Shown here piece after piece: positions 23,182 to 33,765 of a stretch of DNA of 64,000 bases. Where the stretch lies: the NCBI GenBank assembly GCA_024345305.1, contig BRON01000015.1, positions 620,001-684,000 on the forward strand, read 5' to 3'. Numbering within the stretch: position 1 is the first letter of the stretch; each line of letters opens with the position of its first letter. The notes below the pieces were generated by a model, which saw only the letters and a list, made by a program, of their open reading frames with translations, was not told where the DNA came from and did no database searches. The stretch is from Mrakia gelida. Taxonomy: Eukaryota; Basidiomycota; Tremellomycetes; Cystofilobasidiales; Mrakiaceae. The position numbers and the translations under genes are program-made.

Positions 23182-24969
23182 ATGGCCGTCCTCTCGACCC
23201 TCTCGAGCGCTCCCTCGGACTACTACGACCTGGAGAAGGCACAAAACTGGCATCGCGAACACGGGTCTCTTCCGAGCTTGTATCAGGTGAGTTCTTGCTG
23301 CTGTCCTGTGGGTGCTGCAGTGGTGGAGAAGGCACAAAACTGGCATCGCGAACACGGGTCTCTTCCGAGCTTGTATCAGGTGAGTTCTTGCTGCTGTCCT
23401 GTGGGTGCTGCAGTGGTGGAGAAGTGGCGACGGAGCTCAAAGGAGGTCAACTTCGACGAGGGAAGCTAAGCTGACTTGATCCCTTCCCTCTGCTCGCTTT
23501 CTCAAGGCGATCGACGAGCACAACGCTGCTTTGGAACATCCCGGAGGCTGCTTCATCCTCATGGTAAGTCCAGTACTAGATCTGACGGCGAAGAGGGTGG
23601 GACGGCGACTCAAAATGTCGAGGAGCTGACCTCGCTCGCTCTCCCCCTCTCTCTCTCTCTCTTCCCCCAACAGGACCCTCCTTCCTCAGAGCTCGAACTT
23701 GGATCTCTTCAGTCTGGAACGACTGGTTCATACTGTTCCTCTGGAGTGATGGATATCGACGAGGTGAGTGAAGCGAACCTACTCGGTATGATGCGTTGCG
23801 GGACGGAGGTCGGCAATCTCGGATCGTTTCGTGCGAGTGCCGCGAAGGTTTTCTTTCCACAAGCAAGAACGTCCACATACCGACCTTGTACTAATTTTCT
23901 TCAATCTCAGGAATCTCGTTAACCCTCTCCTCCCCAGCAGCAGCCTTCGCTTGAAGCGGCAACATCCTCGTCGGTCTCGACTTCAACGAACGACGAGCTC
24001 GCGGCTTCAGCCCTTCTCGACCTCTTTGGGCCTCCTTCTTCCTCGAGTGGACCTTCCTCGGTGAGCCACATCTCCCCCTTCTTTCACGGAAGCGTCTCCC
24101 TTTCCCTCTTGATCTCGAACTAACCGACTCGTCCCGCTTTCCCGTTGCCAGGTCGACGTCGACGAACAAGGAACGTTCCTCGCCCTTTCCACTCCTTCGG
24201 ACTCATCGTCGTCGTCCCTCGCGATCGATCAATCGCCTAAGAGTCCGAAGAGAAAGGGTTTGGAAGAGTTGGAGTTCGAGGTCTCGAAGCGTGCTCGAAC
24301 CGACGACGTGAGTTCATCCTTTTGCAGCGGGTTCGCTTCGAAGAGAAGCTCAAGCTGACCCTTTCCTCGCCTCTTCGAACCTATCAGTCGTCCATCAAGC
24401 CTGAGCTCCACTCGATGAAGCAGTCTCCTGCAATCACATCGCCTCTTAAAGGGATCAGCTCGAGCTCAATGGTCAGTCTCGTCCCCCTCTATCCCTCGTC
24501 TTGCTTTCACTTTCCCTCCTCCTTCGAACCAAATCTGACCTCCTTATTCATCTCGTATCCACAGATCTCCTTCGGCCTCCTCACTCCTCCTCCCTCGTCT
24601 CCTCCCATCGACGAGGAAGCCGACGACGATGGACTCTTCGAGGTCCACGGTTCGGACGGACAAGTCTACCCCTACGTCGAAATCCTCTGGGCTCTCGACG
24701 AGTCCGAAACCTACCCTGGGATCCCAGCCATCGTCATCCAGGAGCCCAACGAGGCGGATCCGAACTACGCTCTCCTCCAAGTCGGAACGAACCGAACCTG
24801 CCTGCTCGTTCTCCCTCGAGAGCAGGTCGAAGAGGAGAGGAAGGCGGCTTTCAAGTTGAGGAACGAGAGGGAGAGGAGGAAGTCGAGGGAGAAGGAGAGG
24901 GAGAAGAAGTGGAGGAAGGGGAAGGAGGGGAGGAAGGCTTCGGCTTCGCATGTGTTGTGGGTGCACTAG
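23182..24969 (+). CDS. Unrecognised protein with basic C-terminal region (likely nuclear)
   Basis: Seven exons (23182-23286, 23507-23563, 23674-23763, 23938-24060, 24152-24307, 24388-24471, 24565-24969) total 1020 nt, giving 339 residues. Short conserved-looking segments include SDYYDLEKAQNWHREHG and DEHNAALEHPGGCFIL. The middle is Ser-rich with a basic nuclear-localisation-like KSPKRKG and VSKRART. A folded-looking block follows (VYPYVEILWALDESETYPG, IPAIVIQEPNEADPNYALLQ), then a long Arg/Lys/Glu helix (RERRKSREKEREKKWRKGK). No domain is recognised. The end of exon 1 and the start of intron 1 are duplicated exactly in tandem, providing two identical donor sites; using the second (23380) inserts 31 residues in frame. 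Confidence 0.75.
23231..23416 (+). repeat. Perfect 93-bp tandem duplication across an exon-intron junction
   Basis: Unit 1 is 23231-23323 and unit 2 is 23324-23416; they are identical base for base, and the first 8 bases recur at 23417-23424. Each unit holds 56 bases of exon 1 (ending TATCAG) and the first 37 bases of intron 1 (starting GTGAGTTC). The unit is 3 x 31 bases and has no stop, so inclusion is frame-neutral. Confidence 0.97.
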
Positions 24970-25511
24970 ATAGACGGGAGCGAAGCTGGGGAGCGTCGCC
25001 GTTTTTGTTGTTTTGTTTTTGGTTTCGTTCTTCCTTTCCCCTTTCTCTCCCTTCGATTTTGTTTTCCCTCCTTGCCCACCATCATCGTTTACATTTCCAC
25101 TGTTGTTCAGGTCGCTTATCAGCTCGACCGATCCCCATCTTCCTTACTATATCGCTTCCCTCCCACCCTCCCTCGTCGATCTTGTCGACTGTCTTTTTAC
25201 CCTCTCCACTTGTGCTCCGTCCCATTTGTTCTCTTACCCTGCATCCTCCAGTACCTAGACGTCTCAGCATATACATCGTTCGCTTGCCGTTTACTCTACC
25301 GCTCTACGTCGTGCCAGCTGAACTCAACGCGTCGGTCGTCGGAAATCGACTCGCTTCTCTCGCTCGCAACCAGATCATCAAGGCGAGAGAGGATCGCATA
25401 CAACGAAAGCATAAATGAGAGTATGACTGGGGAGTATGGAGATCGGAACCAAAAGCTGAAAGGCAAAAACGAAAAGCGAAAAGCGAAGGCGAAGAAGGCG
25501 AAACGAACAGA
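24970..25511. other. Convergent 3' intergenic region
   Basis: About 540 bases between convergent stops. T-rich stretches (25005-25060) look like 3' UTR. No gene, RNA or repeat is recognised. Confidence 0.5.
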
Positions 25512-28500
25512 TCAAGATGAAACACTGGGTCTCGACTCCCAAGGGGCTCTGAGCGAATCCATCTCCTCCATGACTTTATCGGAGTGCAGCCAAAGTCCAG
25601 GCTGACCAGCCAGGGCTCCAAACCCAGTCGTCGACGACGGCGTTGATCCTGAGAAAGGTCCGGCGGCGGGAGGAGTTTTGAGCGAAGTCGACGACGGCGT
25701 CCCTTCCTGAGAGGTCACGGTCGCTTCGGGGAGAGAGGAGAGCGAGTTGATGATGAGCCCGCAGTTGTTACTGTGAGTATGAAGGAGAACCGAGAGGTCA
25801 GCGAGTGGTTTGGAAAGAGAAAGAGGAGGAGAGGGGAAGAGAGACGAACCCAGGGAAGACTGAGGAGGGAGAGAGGGAAATGAACGGGAGTCAGCTCTCG
25901 AAGAGGCGAGGAAAGAAAGGCAAGCACAACTGACCTGTTCGGTTCGTTGGATCTGAGAGAACATCCGAGAGGATCTGGTTGAGCATGACCTTTTGGCGGG
26001 CGCCGATGGGGAGCTGTCGAAGAGAGAAGACGAGGAACTGATCAGCGAGCGAGGGAGGAAGGAAGAAGGTGAAACGGAAGAGGACGAACTCGTTCGGCGA
26101 TCATGTCGATGGCGTGGCTGGATAGCAGAGAAGAAGGGAACAGAAGGGACGAGGGTGAGAAAGAGAGGGAAGCGACGAGAAAGCGAGAGCAGCAAGACGA
26201 ACCCGAACACCTGGATCTCCGAGTGAAGAGCTCGCTCGGTGATCTTGTCCTTCCGTTCCATGGCGACTTGGAGAGCTTTAATGAGAGTCTTGGCTCCGAG
26301 GTACTGTAGCAGGACGGGGAAGGAGGCGTCAGAGGCTGGTCGAGCGAGGATGAAGTCGGCGGAGACGCGATCTCGAACGACTCACCCAAGAGTACGACAT
26401 GAACGGCGCGAGAAGAGAGAAGTCGAAGTTGGTGGAGGTGACGAGGTAGACTTGACCGAGGAGTCCACGAGCAGCAGCCATCATTCGAGGGTTCGAGGGA
26501 TCCGAGGAGTCGTGGGCTGGAGAAGAGACGAGGTTAAGAAGTCAGTCGAAGGTCGTTGGGGTTCGTCGTTGAGCTCGGCACTCACGGTCGGTGAAGCGGT
26601 CGTGAAGCGTTATTAGAGCACTGAAGGAAGAACAGGAGTCGAAGAGGTCAGCTCGGAATCGAGATCGGGGAGGACGTCCGCGCGTCGTCTGGATCCGATT
26701 CGAACGCTCAGGGACGAGACTCACGTGTAGGGAAGAGTCAAAGCCATCACCAGATCTCGATCGATGGCCTTTCCGTTGTTGGCAACGCACTTGAGAGGGT
26801 TGCTGAACTCCGGTGGGAAGGACGACCTGGAGAAGAGAGACCAAAGCGAAGGGTCAACGGACCAAACGAGAACGAGACGAGCGAAAGAACGAGACGACGA
26901 ACCTAAACAACGTGATGAGCTTGTCCAGCCTCTTGAACTCGGCCGTATCCCTAGGGTTGACGTCTCCTCTCATGTCCGCTCGTCGAATGAAGTCGCTTAT
27001 CTTCCTCAGCAGCAGGGTTCTGTCGGTCGAAATAGAGGACGAGGCTGGTCAACGACGCGCCAGACGAAGAGCTGCAGCGAGGGATCGAGAAGCCACTCAC
27101 CCCTTGATATTGAGCGACCAAGCCGTGCAGTGAGCTGGATGATGATGAGTGAAGAGCTCGAGCTCGTCATCGTCGGCGAACTGCGTCGGATAGGGAGGCT
27201 CGCTCTGAGCAGAAGACGAGAGAACGAAAGGGTCAGTTCGGTGAACCGCATCGCCGTTTCAGGTTCACAAACTCACTCCAGCATGGAAAGTACTATGGGA
27301 AGTCGGGAGTCCGAGGTACTGAAGGAAGAAAGAACGAACGAACTCGAAGTCAGCGACCGCGCTCGACCTCTCCTCGCGCTTTCTTACGTCCCAACTTCGA
27401 GAACGAGCACTCACCAGATCTCGATCATCGATGATCCCCTGCCACCCACTCGACGTACTCGAGTAGGTATCCTGACAGAAGACGAGCCACGCGAGGTTCG
27501 CTCGCTCTATTCGTTCGATGTCGTCAGACGGCGGCTCGAGGAGTGAGGCTCTAAACGGCGAGGGAGTGACTTGAGGGTCGAAGGGACGACCGTTGAGGCC
27601 GAGAGGAACGACCAGGCGACCCATGAGCGACATATGTGTCCATCCTGATGGAGAGAGGAGTGAGTGAGTGGGGACGACGAGAGGAAGGAGGGACGAGACG
27701 GAACGAAGCTCACCTTGAACCCACTGGAGCGAGAGAAAGGGCACCGAGGAGAAGCAGAGGTCAGCAAGGTGCGGTCGAGAGCAAAGCAAGAGATCAGGCT
27801 CACCTTGGCGTGCTGATGGCAGTACTGTGAGAGGAGGATGAGAGCTTGGACGAGGGAGAACCAATCGCCCGCGTTCTCCTTCGACTGTGAATCAACGCGA
27901 CGACCGAACAAGAGAGCGAGTCAGCTCGGTTCTCCTTCGACCGTGGACTCAAAGAAGCTCACCTGATCGACGTAGAGTGCGCTCCAGCGGTAGTGGATCT
28001 CTCCCTGCGAGAGGAAAAGGAAGGACGAGGTCAGTCGCGAACGAACGAACTCGAATCGACGCCGACGACCACTCACGAAGTCCTCGTCGAGATGAGGAGT
28101 GGTGATGGAAGGCTTCGTACCAAATCCATCCCACGTCGGCATCTTCAGGGGATCCAGCTCGTTCCTCCTCGCAGGGAAGCGAAGCGGGAAGAACGTGTCC
28201 GTTGGAACGAGCTCGACGTTTCCGAGGTATCTGCGACGACGAAATTGACGGGAAAATAGAATCAGCGGAGGCGAGGGTGGGTAGAAAATGATGACGTGGA
28301 GCTCACCGAGCAGTCACAGCGCAAATACTGTGTAGAAGAGCCGGATGAGGGAACTGCTTGTGCGTCGGAGGCAAAGCGAGTCTCGTGAGGAAACGAGCTT
28401 GGTTGAGGACCTCGGTAGCGAAGGGGACGACTGAGAAGAAGGTGTCGACGATGTGTTCGAGCTTCCCTGGAGAAGGGAGGTGGGAAGGCCACCTGTCGAA

Positions 28501-30269
28501 GAAAGCAAGAAGGAGGAAAGAAGGTCAGTCACGTCGCGTCGTCCGTCGTGTTCGCTCTTCGTCCACAACGATCCCAAGACGAGGAGGAAGCACTCACCCA
28601 GGCCACAACAGCTGCATCAGGTACTCATCTCCCGTGGCTCCCTCAAACCCACCACCCACATCCATCCCTACTTCCAGCTGCTCCTCCTGCCTTGTCTCTT
28701 CAACAATCGCGTCTCCTCCTCTCCCTCCTCCCGACGAAACCGACTCCTCCACCAGATCCTCGATCGTCGGCCCACTCGCCTGCCTCTGCGGTGGCCACGT
28801 ATCGATGTTCGTCATCATAGGAGGCTTTCCTGTCGGGTTGTACTGCATGCTGGGAGGATCAGGCGGACCTCCCCATCGAGGTGCTCCAGAGGGAACGGAC
28901 TCGGTGTAGACTTCCTCGATGGTAGGACCGCTCTGCTGGCGCGGAGGCCAGGTATCGACGTGGAAGAGTTTTTGAGGAGCTGAGGAGGAAGGGGGTGGGT
29001 CGTTGGGTGAGAGAATTGGGGTTGGGGAGTCGAAGAAGGAGGGTCGAGGTGGTGGAGGAGGAGGGACGGAAGAAGACGACGAAGAGGACGCGGCAGCCTG
29101 AGCTTGGGCTTGAGTGGGAGGAAAAGTGTCGTACGTCGAAGGGTTATTGGATTTGATTCCTCCGGTGGGAAGGGAGGCGAGGAAGGGCCAGGAGGGAGGG
29201 GGCATAGGTGGTTGGGAGGAGGGAGTCGAGGCGAAACTGGAGGTTGGGAAGGTCGTCGTTTGTTGAGGATGAGGGAACGATTGATTGTTGTAGGAGGGTT
29301 GCTGTTGATGCTGAGATGGTTGGGGTAGCGAGGGTGCTGGTGAGGAGGGAGCGAAAGTCATCGGCGAGGGAGGAAGGTTGAAGAACGACGAGGGGAAGGA
29401 GGGGAGTCCTGGTCGCGACTGATTCAACGGCGAGAGTTGAGGGGGATGCTGGTTGGCCTGGAACAGGTGAGGAGCCATCCAACCTGTCTGCCTTCCAGCC
29501 CAGTCGGCGACTCCGACCGTCGAGGGAGGCTGCTGCTGCTGCTGCTGCTGCTGTTGTTGTTGCTGCTGCTGATGGCGACTCGTCGGCTGCTGTCCTCCTG
29601 ATCCTGCTCCTCCGCCCGACGACTGACTCCCGCTAGCACTTCCGCCAGCCAACATTCCTAGTCCCTCTACTCCAACTGCCTGCTTGAGCATCCCTTCGAG
29701 CTCAGAGATTCGACTCTCGAGTTCTCCGACCTTCGCCGCTCGTTGGGAAGTCGGAGCTCCTCCTCCTCCGTGACTCGCTGAGGACGCTGAGGGAAGGGTA
29801 GCTGCGTCTTCGAAGGTGCATTGAGGGTACGGAGGAGGTTCTTGACCAGGTTTGAGGTGTTCTGAAAAGGTTGGAAGTGAAGGAAAGATAGAGGAAGGAT
29901 GGATGATGAGCTTGGGCGGAGGACTGGAGACGGAGGACTGGAGACGAGGACAGGGAACAAGATCCACTCACGAACGGCGTGGTTGTAAGAGCGAGCACAA
30001 GTCCCGCACGTAGGTCGAACAGCATCGCACTAGTGAGCGCAGAGAGAGCGACGCAGTAGAGAACGATGGGAGGAAGAGACGGAGGGAAGAAGGTCAGCAT
30101 CGACGTTCACCTCGACTCCGACCTCTTTCCTTCCTCCTCCCATCCCTCCCCTCAAAAGACTGACCCTGAGTTTCCTAGATCTACACCTTAGACAAGCCTG
30201 GTTCCTCTTCAACGTAGCCTTCTCAGCTTTCTTGCTCTCCGACGACGGTTCAGACGGGTCCTTGGGCAT
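25512..30269 (-). CDS. Zn2Cys6 fungal transcription factor
   Basis: Multi-exon gene. Exon 1 (from 30269) encodes ACLRCRSRKLR and the next exon CDAVRPTCGTCARS, together a Zn(II)2Cys6 cluster. The sixth Cys is probably PYPQC, after an unusually long final spacer. A predicted coiled coil follows (VGELESRISELEGMLKQAV), then a polyGln/Pro/Ser-rich activation-type region (about 28600-29630). The fungal_trans-type middle domain includes DTFFPLRFPARRNELDPL, REIHYRWSALYVDQ, WFSLVQALILLSQYCHQHAK, GWTHMSLMGRLVVPLGLN, NLAWLVFCQDTYSS and SDFIRRADMRGDVNPRDTAE. The end is EEMDSLRAPWESRPSVSS. A 10-nt exon (27714-27723) encodes WVQ plus one base between QHAK and GWTHM. The regulated pathway cannot be inferred. 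Confidence 0.88.
29530..29572 (-). repeat. CAG/CAA repeat encoding polyglutamine
   Basis: CTG/TTG triplets on the plus strand read as about 14 consecutive Gln codons in the Zn2Cys6 factor, with CAA interruptions. A length-variable microsatellite inside a predicted activation region. Confidence 0.85.
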
Positions 30270-31561
30270 TCTAGAAGGAGAGGGAGGAAGGGAAAGGATC
30301 GGTCAGCTCTTCCGGCCGTCGGTCCTTCTCCTCTGGGACAGCAGCGATTCAAGACTCACTTGAGCTACTCCTGAGGATGACGGATGATGTGAGAAAGAGA
30401 TCCGAGAGAAGGAGCGAGGAGAGAACGGGCTTCCTGCGGGTGGCGAACGTTGGAGGAAGGAAGGGAAGGGAGGAGGAGCAGAGCTCGTCGCCGAAGGGGA
30501 GACCGAACCTTCCTCGCCTGCCTCGTCGACGCGCGTGTGTCCTCCGTTCTATCTTTCCTGGAGGAGTTTCGGCAGGAGCTTGTATAGCCGAGACTAGTAT
30601 GTAAAGTTTCCATGAAGCCGCAGCATCGATGAGATCGAGCTGATGATCTCACGAAGCAGCCTTCGTCGTCTCGTCTTCCCCCGTGTGGTCTTCTTCTCAT
30701 GCCTCTTCTTCGCCCCCTCTGTCGCCTCTCTCTCTCTCTCGCCTTTTTCTCTCGCAACTCCAGGACAAGGTAGTGAAACAGGCACAGCTATGCATAAGCC
30801 TAAAAAAACCGTTTCCCTTCCCTCCTCCTCTCGGACGACGCGTCGCCCGCTCTCCAACACTCCAAAACGACAAGACCCATAGATAGATCGAGTGATTTAG
30901 AGGACCTCCTTAACGACGTTGGTCTTCTCGCTGACGTAGATACCATCGAGTAACTGAAGAAGGAACACAAAGTTGAGGGTCAGGAAAGGCTTTGAGCGAG
31001 GGAGGGGAGGGGAGCAAGAGGAGAGAAACGAAGCCTACCTTTCATATAACTTGATGATGCAAATCATTAAGGCGACGAAGGGGATGTGGCCCTCTTGTTA
31101 GGCTGACGGAGAAGGTCCCCGCGAGCGGGTGTAGAGAGGGATGAAGAGGGTCGGAAGAGCATGTCGAGCTCGTCCGAGCGAGGTCTGCGAAACTGGGATG
31201 CGATTTTCCTCGAGATGTAGGCGCGTCCGAAGAGGCCATATCAATTGAAGCTGAGGTCCTGCTCGAGTTCGTATGCTGAAGCCGTAATCCGTTTGAGGGA
31301 GGGAGAGAGGGAGGGAAGAGGGAGGAGGAGGAGAAAGCGAGGAGAGCTCGATCTTCCCTGTGCTTTGAGACCCTACGGAAGATAGAGTGAGGGCTCTGAG
31401 CGGCTTAGGAGGAAGCTTGAGGCAAGTTGGGCGGGGAGGAGGCTCTGTGAAGAGTCGGAAATCCCGCTGTTGTGGTCGAAAGAGAAGAAGGAGAAGGCCG
31501 ACGGGTGAGCTCAAAAGGAAGGAAGGGACGAGACGTCCTCGACTTTTCCTTCCCATCCACG
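30270..31561. other. Intergenic region holding an RPL9 fragment
   Basis: About 1.29 kb between the divergent Zn2Cys6 and adenosine-deaminase-like genes. Positions about 30735-31095 are an inverted partial copy of RPL9. Nothing else is recognised in the flanks apart from CT/GA-rich low-complexity sequence. Confidence 0.6.
30735..31095 (-). pseudogene. RPL9: Partial inverted duplicate of the RPL9 3' end
   Basis: The reverse complement matches 34860-35220 of intact RPL9 closely: the end of intron 4, the 11-nt microexon, intron 5, the terminal exon, its TAA and about 170 bases beyond. Introns are kept, so it is a DNA-level duplication, not a retrocopy. The copy still encodes GIYVSEKTN and KEVL. 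The microexon equivalent (31039-31049) keeps its AG and GT borders but now reads through a TGA in the RPL9 frame, and F of FLDG is L. All upstream exons are absent, so it is a non-functional fragment. It lies 3 kb upstream of RPL9 in opposite orientation. Confidence 0.93.
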
Positions 31562-33118
31562 ATGAGCTCCTCCGCCCTTTCCCCATCCTTTCAAGCCCTC
31601 GCTTCCCTCTCCGAGGATCAACTGTACGTCCAACTCCCCTCCTGTAGCCCCTGAACGCAAATCAAGCTCAAGCTGACTCTCCCAAACGCCCTGGCATTCT
31701 TCGAACGGCAACTCAAGCTCGTTTCTTCGTTCCCTTCCCAAAGCTGAGCTTCACGCCCACCTCAACGGCTGCATCCCTATAGCAGTCCTCCAGCAGCTCG
31801 CTTCGGAACGAAAGGCCGATGAGGATGAGGATGATGAAGGGATGGGAGAGATCGTGAAGGAGGGTTTGGCGAAGCTCGAGGCGGGAGTCACATTAGATCG
31901 GTTTCAGGAGTTCGTCCTCTTCAGCTCTTCCCGTCTTCTCGAGCTCATTTCGAGCTGCTACACTTATGTGCACACGCTGACCGTATCGTTCTGGCTCCTC
32001 TCCAGCTTTTTCGCCCTCTTCCCAGCCATCTACCACCTCACCTCCACCCCCTCCGCCATCCGAACCGTCACCTTCGCCGTCCTCTCCTCCTTCCTCCTCC
32101 CCACGCCAACCTCCTCCTGCACTTACCTCGAGCTCCGAACCACCCCTCGCGCCAACCTCAAGACCGGTCTCACTCGTCGCTCGTACCTGGAAACCGTTCT
32201 GAGCGTCGTAGACGAGTGGAACGCTCGTGATGGCGCAGGGGAGGGAAAGTGTCGGCTTATCGTCTCTGTAGACGTGCGGATGGGAGAGGAGGATCTGAAA
32301 GAGTGTGTTGAGCTGGCGGGAGAGCTGAAGCAGGCTGGGAGAGCGGTTGTCGGGATGGACCTTTGTGGGGATCCCTCTGTGAGTGCTTCTGTTGCTCCTC
32401 GAGTCCTCCGTCGTCGCGTTCGAGGTTGAAGGCTAACTCGTTCCTCGTTTGATTTGTTCGTTCAGGGACCCACCTCCCCTCACCTCATCAGACTCCTCAC
32501 TCGCGCTCGGGATGTTTACGGCCTTCCTCTCACTCTGCATCTCGCTGAACTGCCGTCGCATCGTCAAGAGGAATGCCAGGCCCTCCTCCTCGAGCTCAAA
32601 CCGAAGCGCGTCGGACATGGAACCTTCTTGAGCGACGACGCGAGAGCTGTGGTGAAGGAAGATAAGATGACGGTGGAGGTCTGCTTGAGTTCAAACGTGC
32701 TGTGAGTTCCCGTCTCTCGTCCCAGGTTCCGTCGAGATGAAAAAGACGCGTCGTCGAACTCACTCTCTTCTTGCTCGTTTCCCTCTCTCAACCAGGTGTA
32801 AAACTACTCCAACCCTTGAGGAATCGCATCTTCTGTACTACCTGGATCTTTCTCACCCGGTCACCATCTGCGTGAGTCTGATCCTGACTTCATTTAACCC
32901 TCTCGTCGAAGAGATCGCGACTGACTCTGCTCTTCCTCTTCGCGACTTCCCTCTTCTTCGTCCGTAATCAGACGGACGACACCCTCCCCTTCCGAACCTC
33001 TCTGATGGCCGAGTATGCCCTTCTCGTCGCCGACGCACCTCTGGGACTTGCTATGAAGGACCAGGACGTTCGTCGGATTGCTGCTTGGGGAGTCCAGGGT
33101 CGGTTCCCTGGTTGGTGA
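31562..33118 (+). CDS. Adenosine-deaminase-like protein (ADAL, N6-methyl-AMP deaminase type)
   Basis: Six-exon gene of the adenosine deaminase superfamily. Motifs in order are SFLRSLPKAELHAHLNG (zinc-binding HxH), FFALFPAIYHLT, TYLELRTTPRANLK, VVGMDLCGDPS, LHLAELPSH, KRVGHGTFLSDDAR, VEVCLSSNVL and HPVTICTDDTLPF (metal-binding Asp pair), ending GVQGRFPGW. TTPR, DLCGDP and RVGHGT are typical of the ADAL subfamily, which in plants and animals removes the N6-methylamino group of N6-methyl-AMP and protects RNA from modified nucleotides. That activity is inferred. The final ADA motif reads TDDT where most members have TDDP. All expected catalytic residues appear present. Confidence 0.9.
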
Positions 33119-33765
33119 GGCGGTTTCGACCTTCGCATAGATTTCACACTAGATCGGATACCTATATCGAAGATTCTCGTTCCGCCAGGGTTTCCGAGAG
33201 AGCTTGAAGAGAGAGAGGGGCGAAGATGGGAGGGAGAGCGTCGCCAGGGGGCTGCGGGACTTCCGCCCTTTCGAACCCTCAGCCGATTTTCAACCTCTTT
33301 CTCAGTTGTACACCACCCCTCGACAAACTCTCAAGGTTAGACCACCTTCCCTCCCTTCCCTTCTACATTCATCACACGGAGACGCTCCCCACCTCGAACT
33401 GGTCGAAAGAACGAGGAGGGAGGGTGGGAGGGGAGAGGAAGGGGGTTGAAAAGTCGAGGAAGGAGGTTTGAAGGTCGAGAGGAGAGGAAGAACAAACCCT
33501 GCTGGAACTCGAAGGAGAGCAGGGTTGGTCTTGGTTGGAGTTGGATATGGGAGAAGGTGGTTTGAGGGTGTAGGGAGATTTGCTGGATGTGTTGTAGAGC
33601 AGGATGTGGCTTCTCGGTATGCAAAGGAACGGCTCGACTGACTGCTTCCCTTCCTTCCTCCCTCTTCCTCCCACCTCACCTCACGCCTTCTTTCCTTCCC
33701 TCCACCTTCAACCTCTACCTCAATCACCTCCACCCCTTCATCTACCCCTCCTCCATCACCTCCAG
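33119..33765. promoter_or_regulatory. Intergenic/5' region of RPL9
   Basis: About 650 bases. The sequence CTCCAG directly abuts the RPL9 ATG, so a 5' UTR intron ending at 33765 is likely. GA-rich then CT-rich low-complexity sequence; no other element is recognised. Confidence 0.45.

Noticed and set aside
23265..23320. 34-nt mini-intron inside the tandem duplication (GTGAGT to CTGCAG)
   Set aside because: Too short to splice and it would shift the frame into stops.
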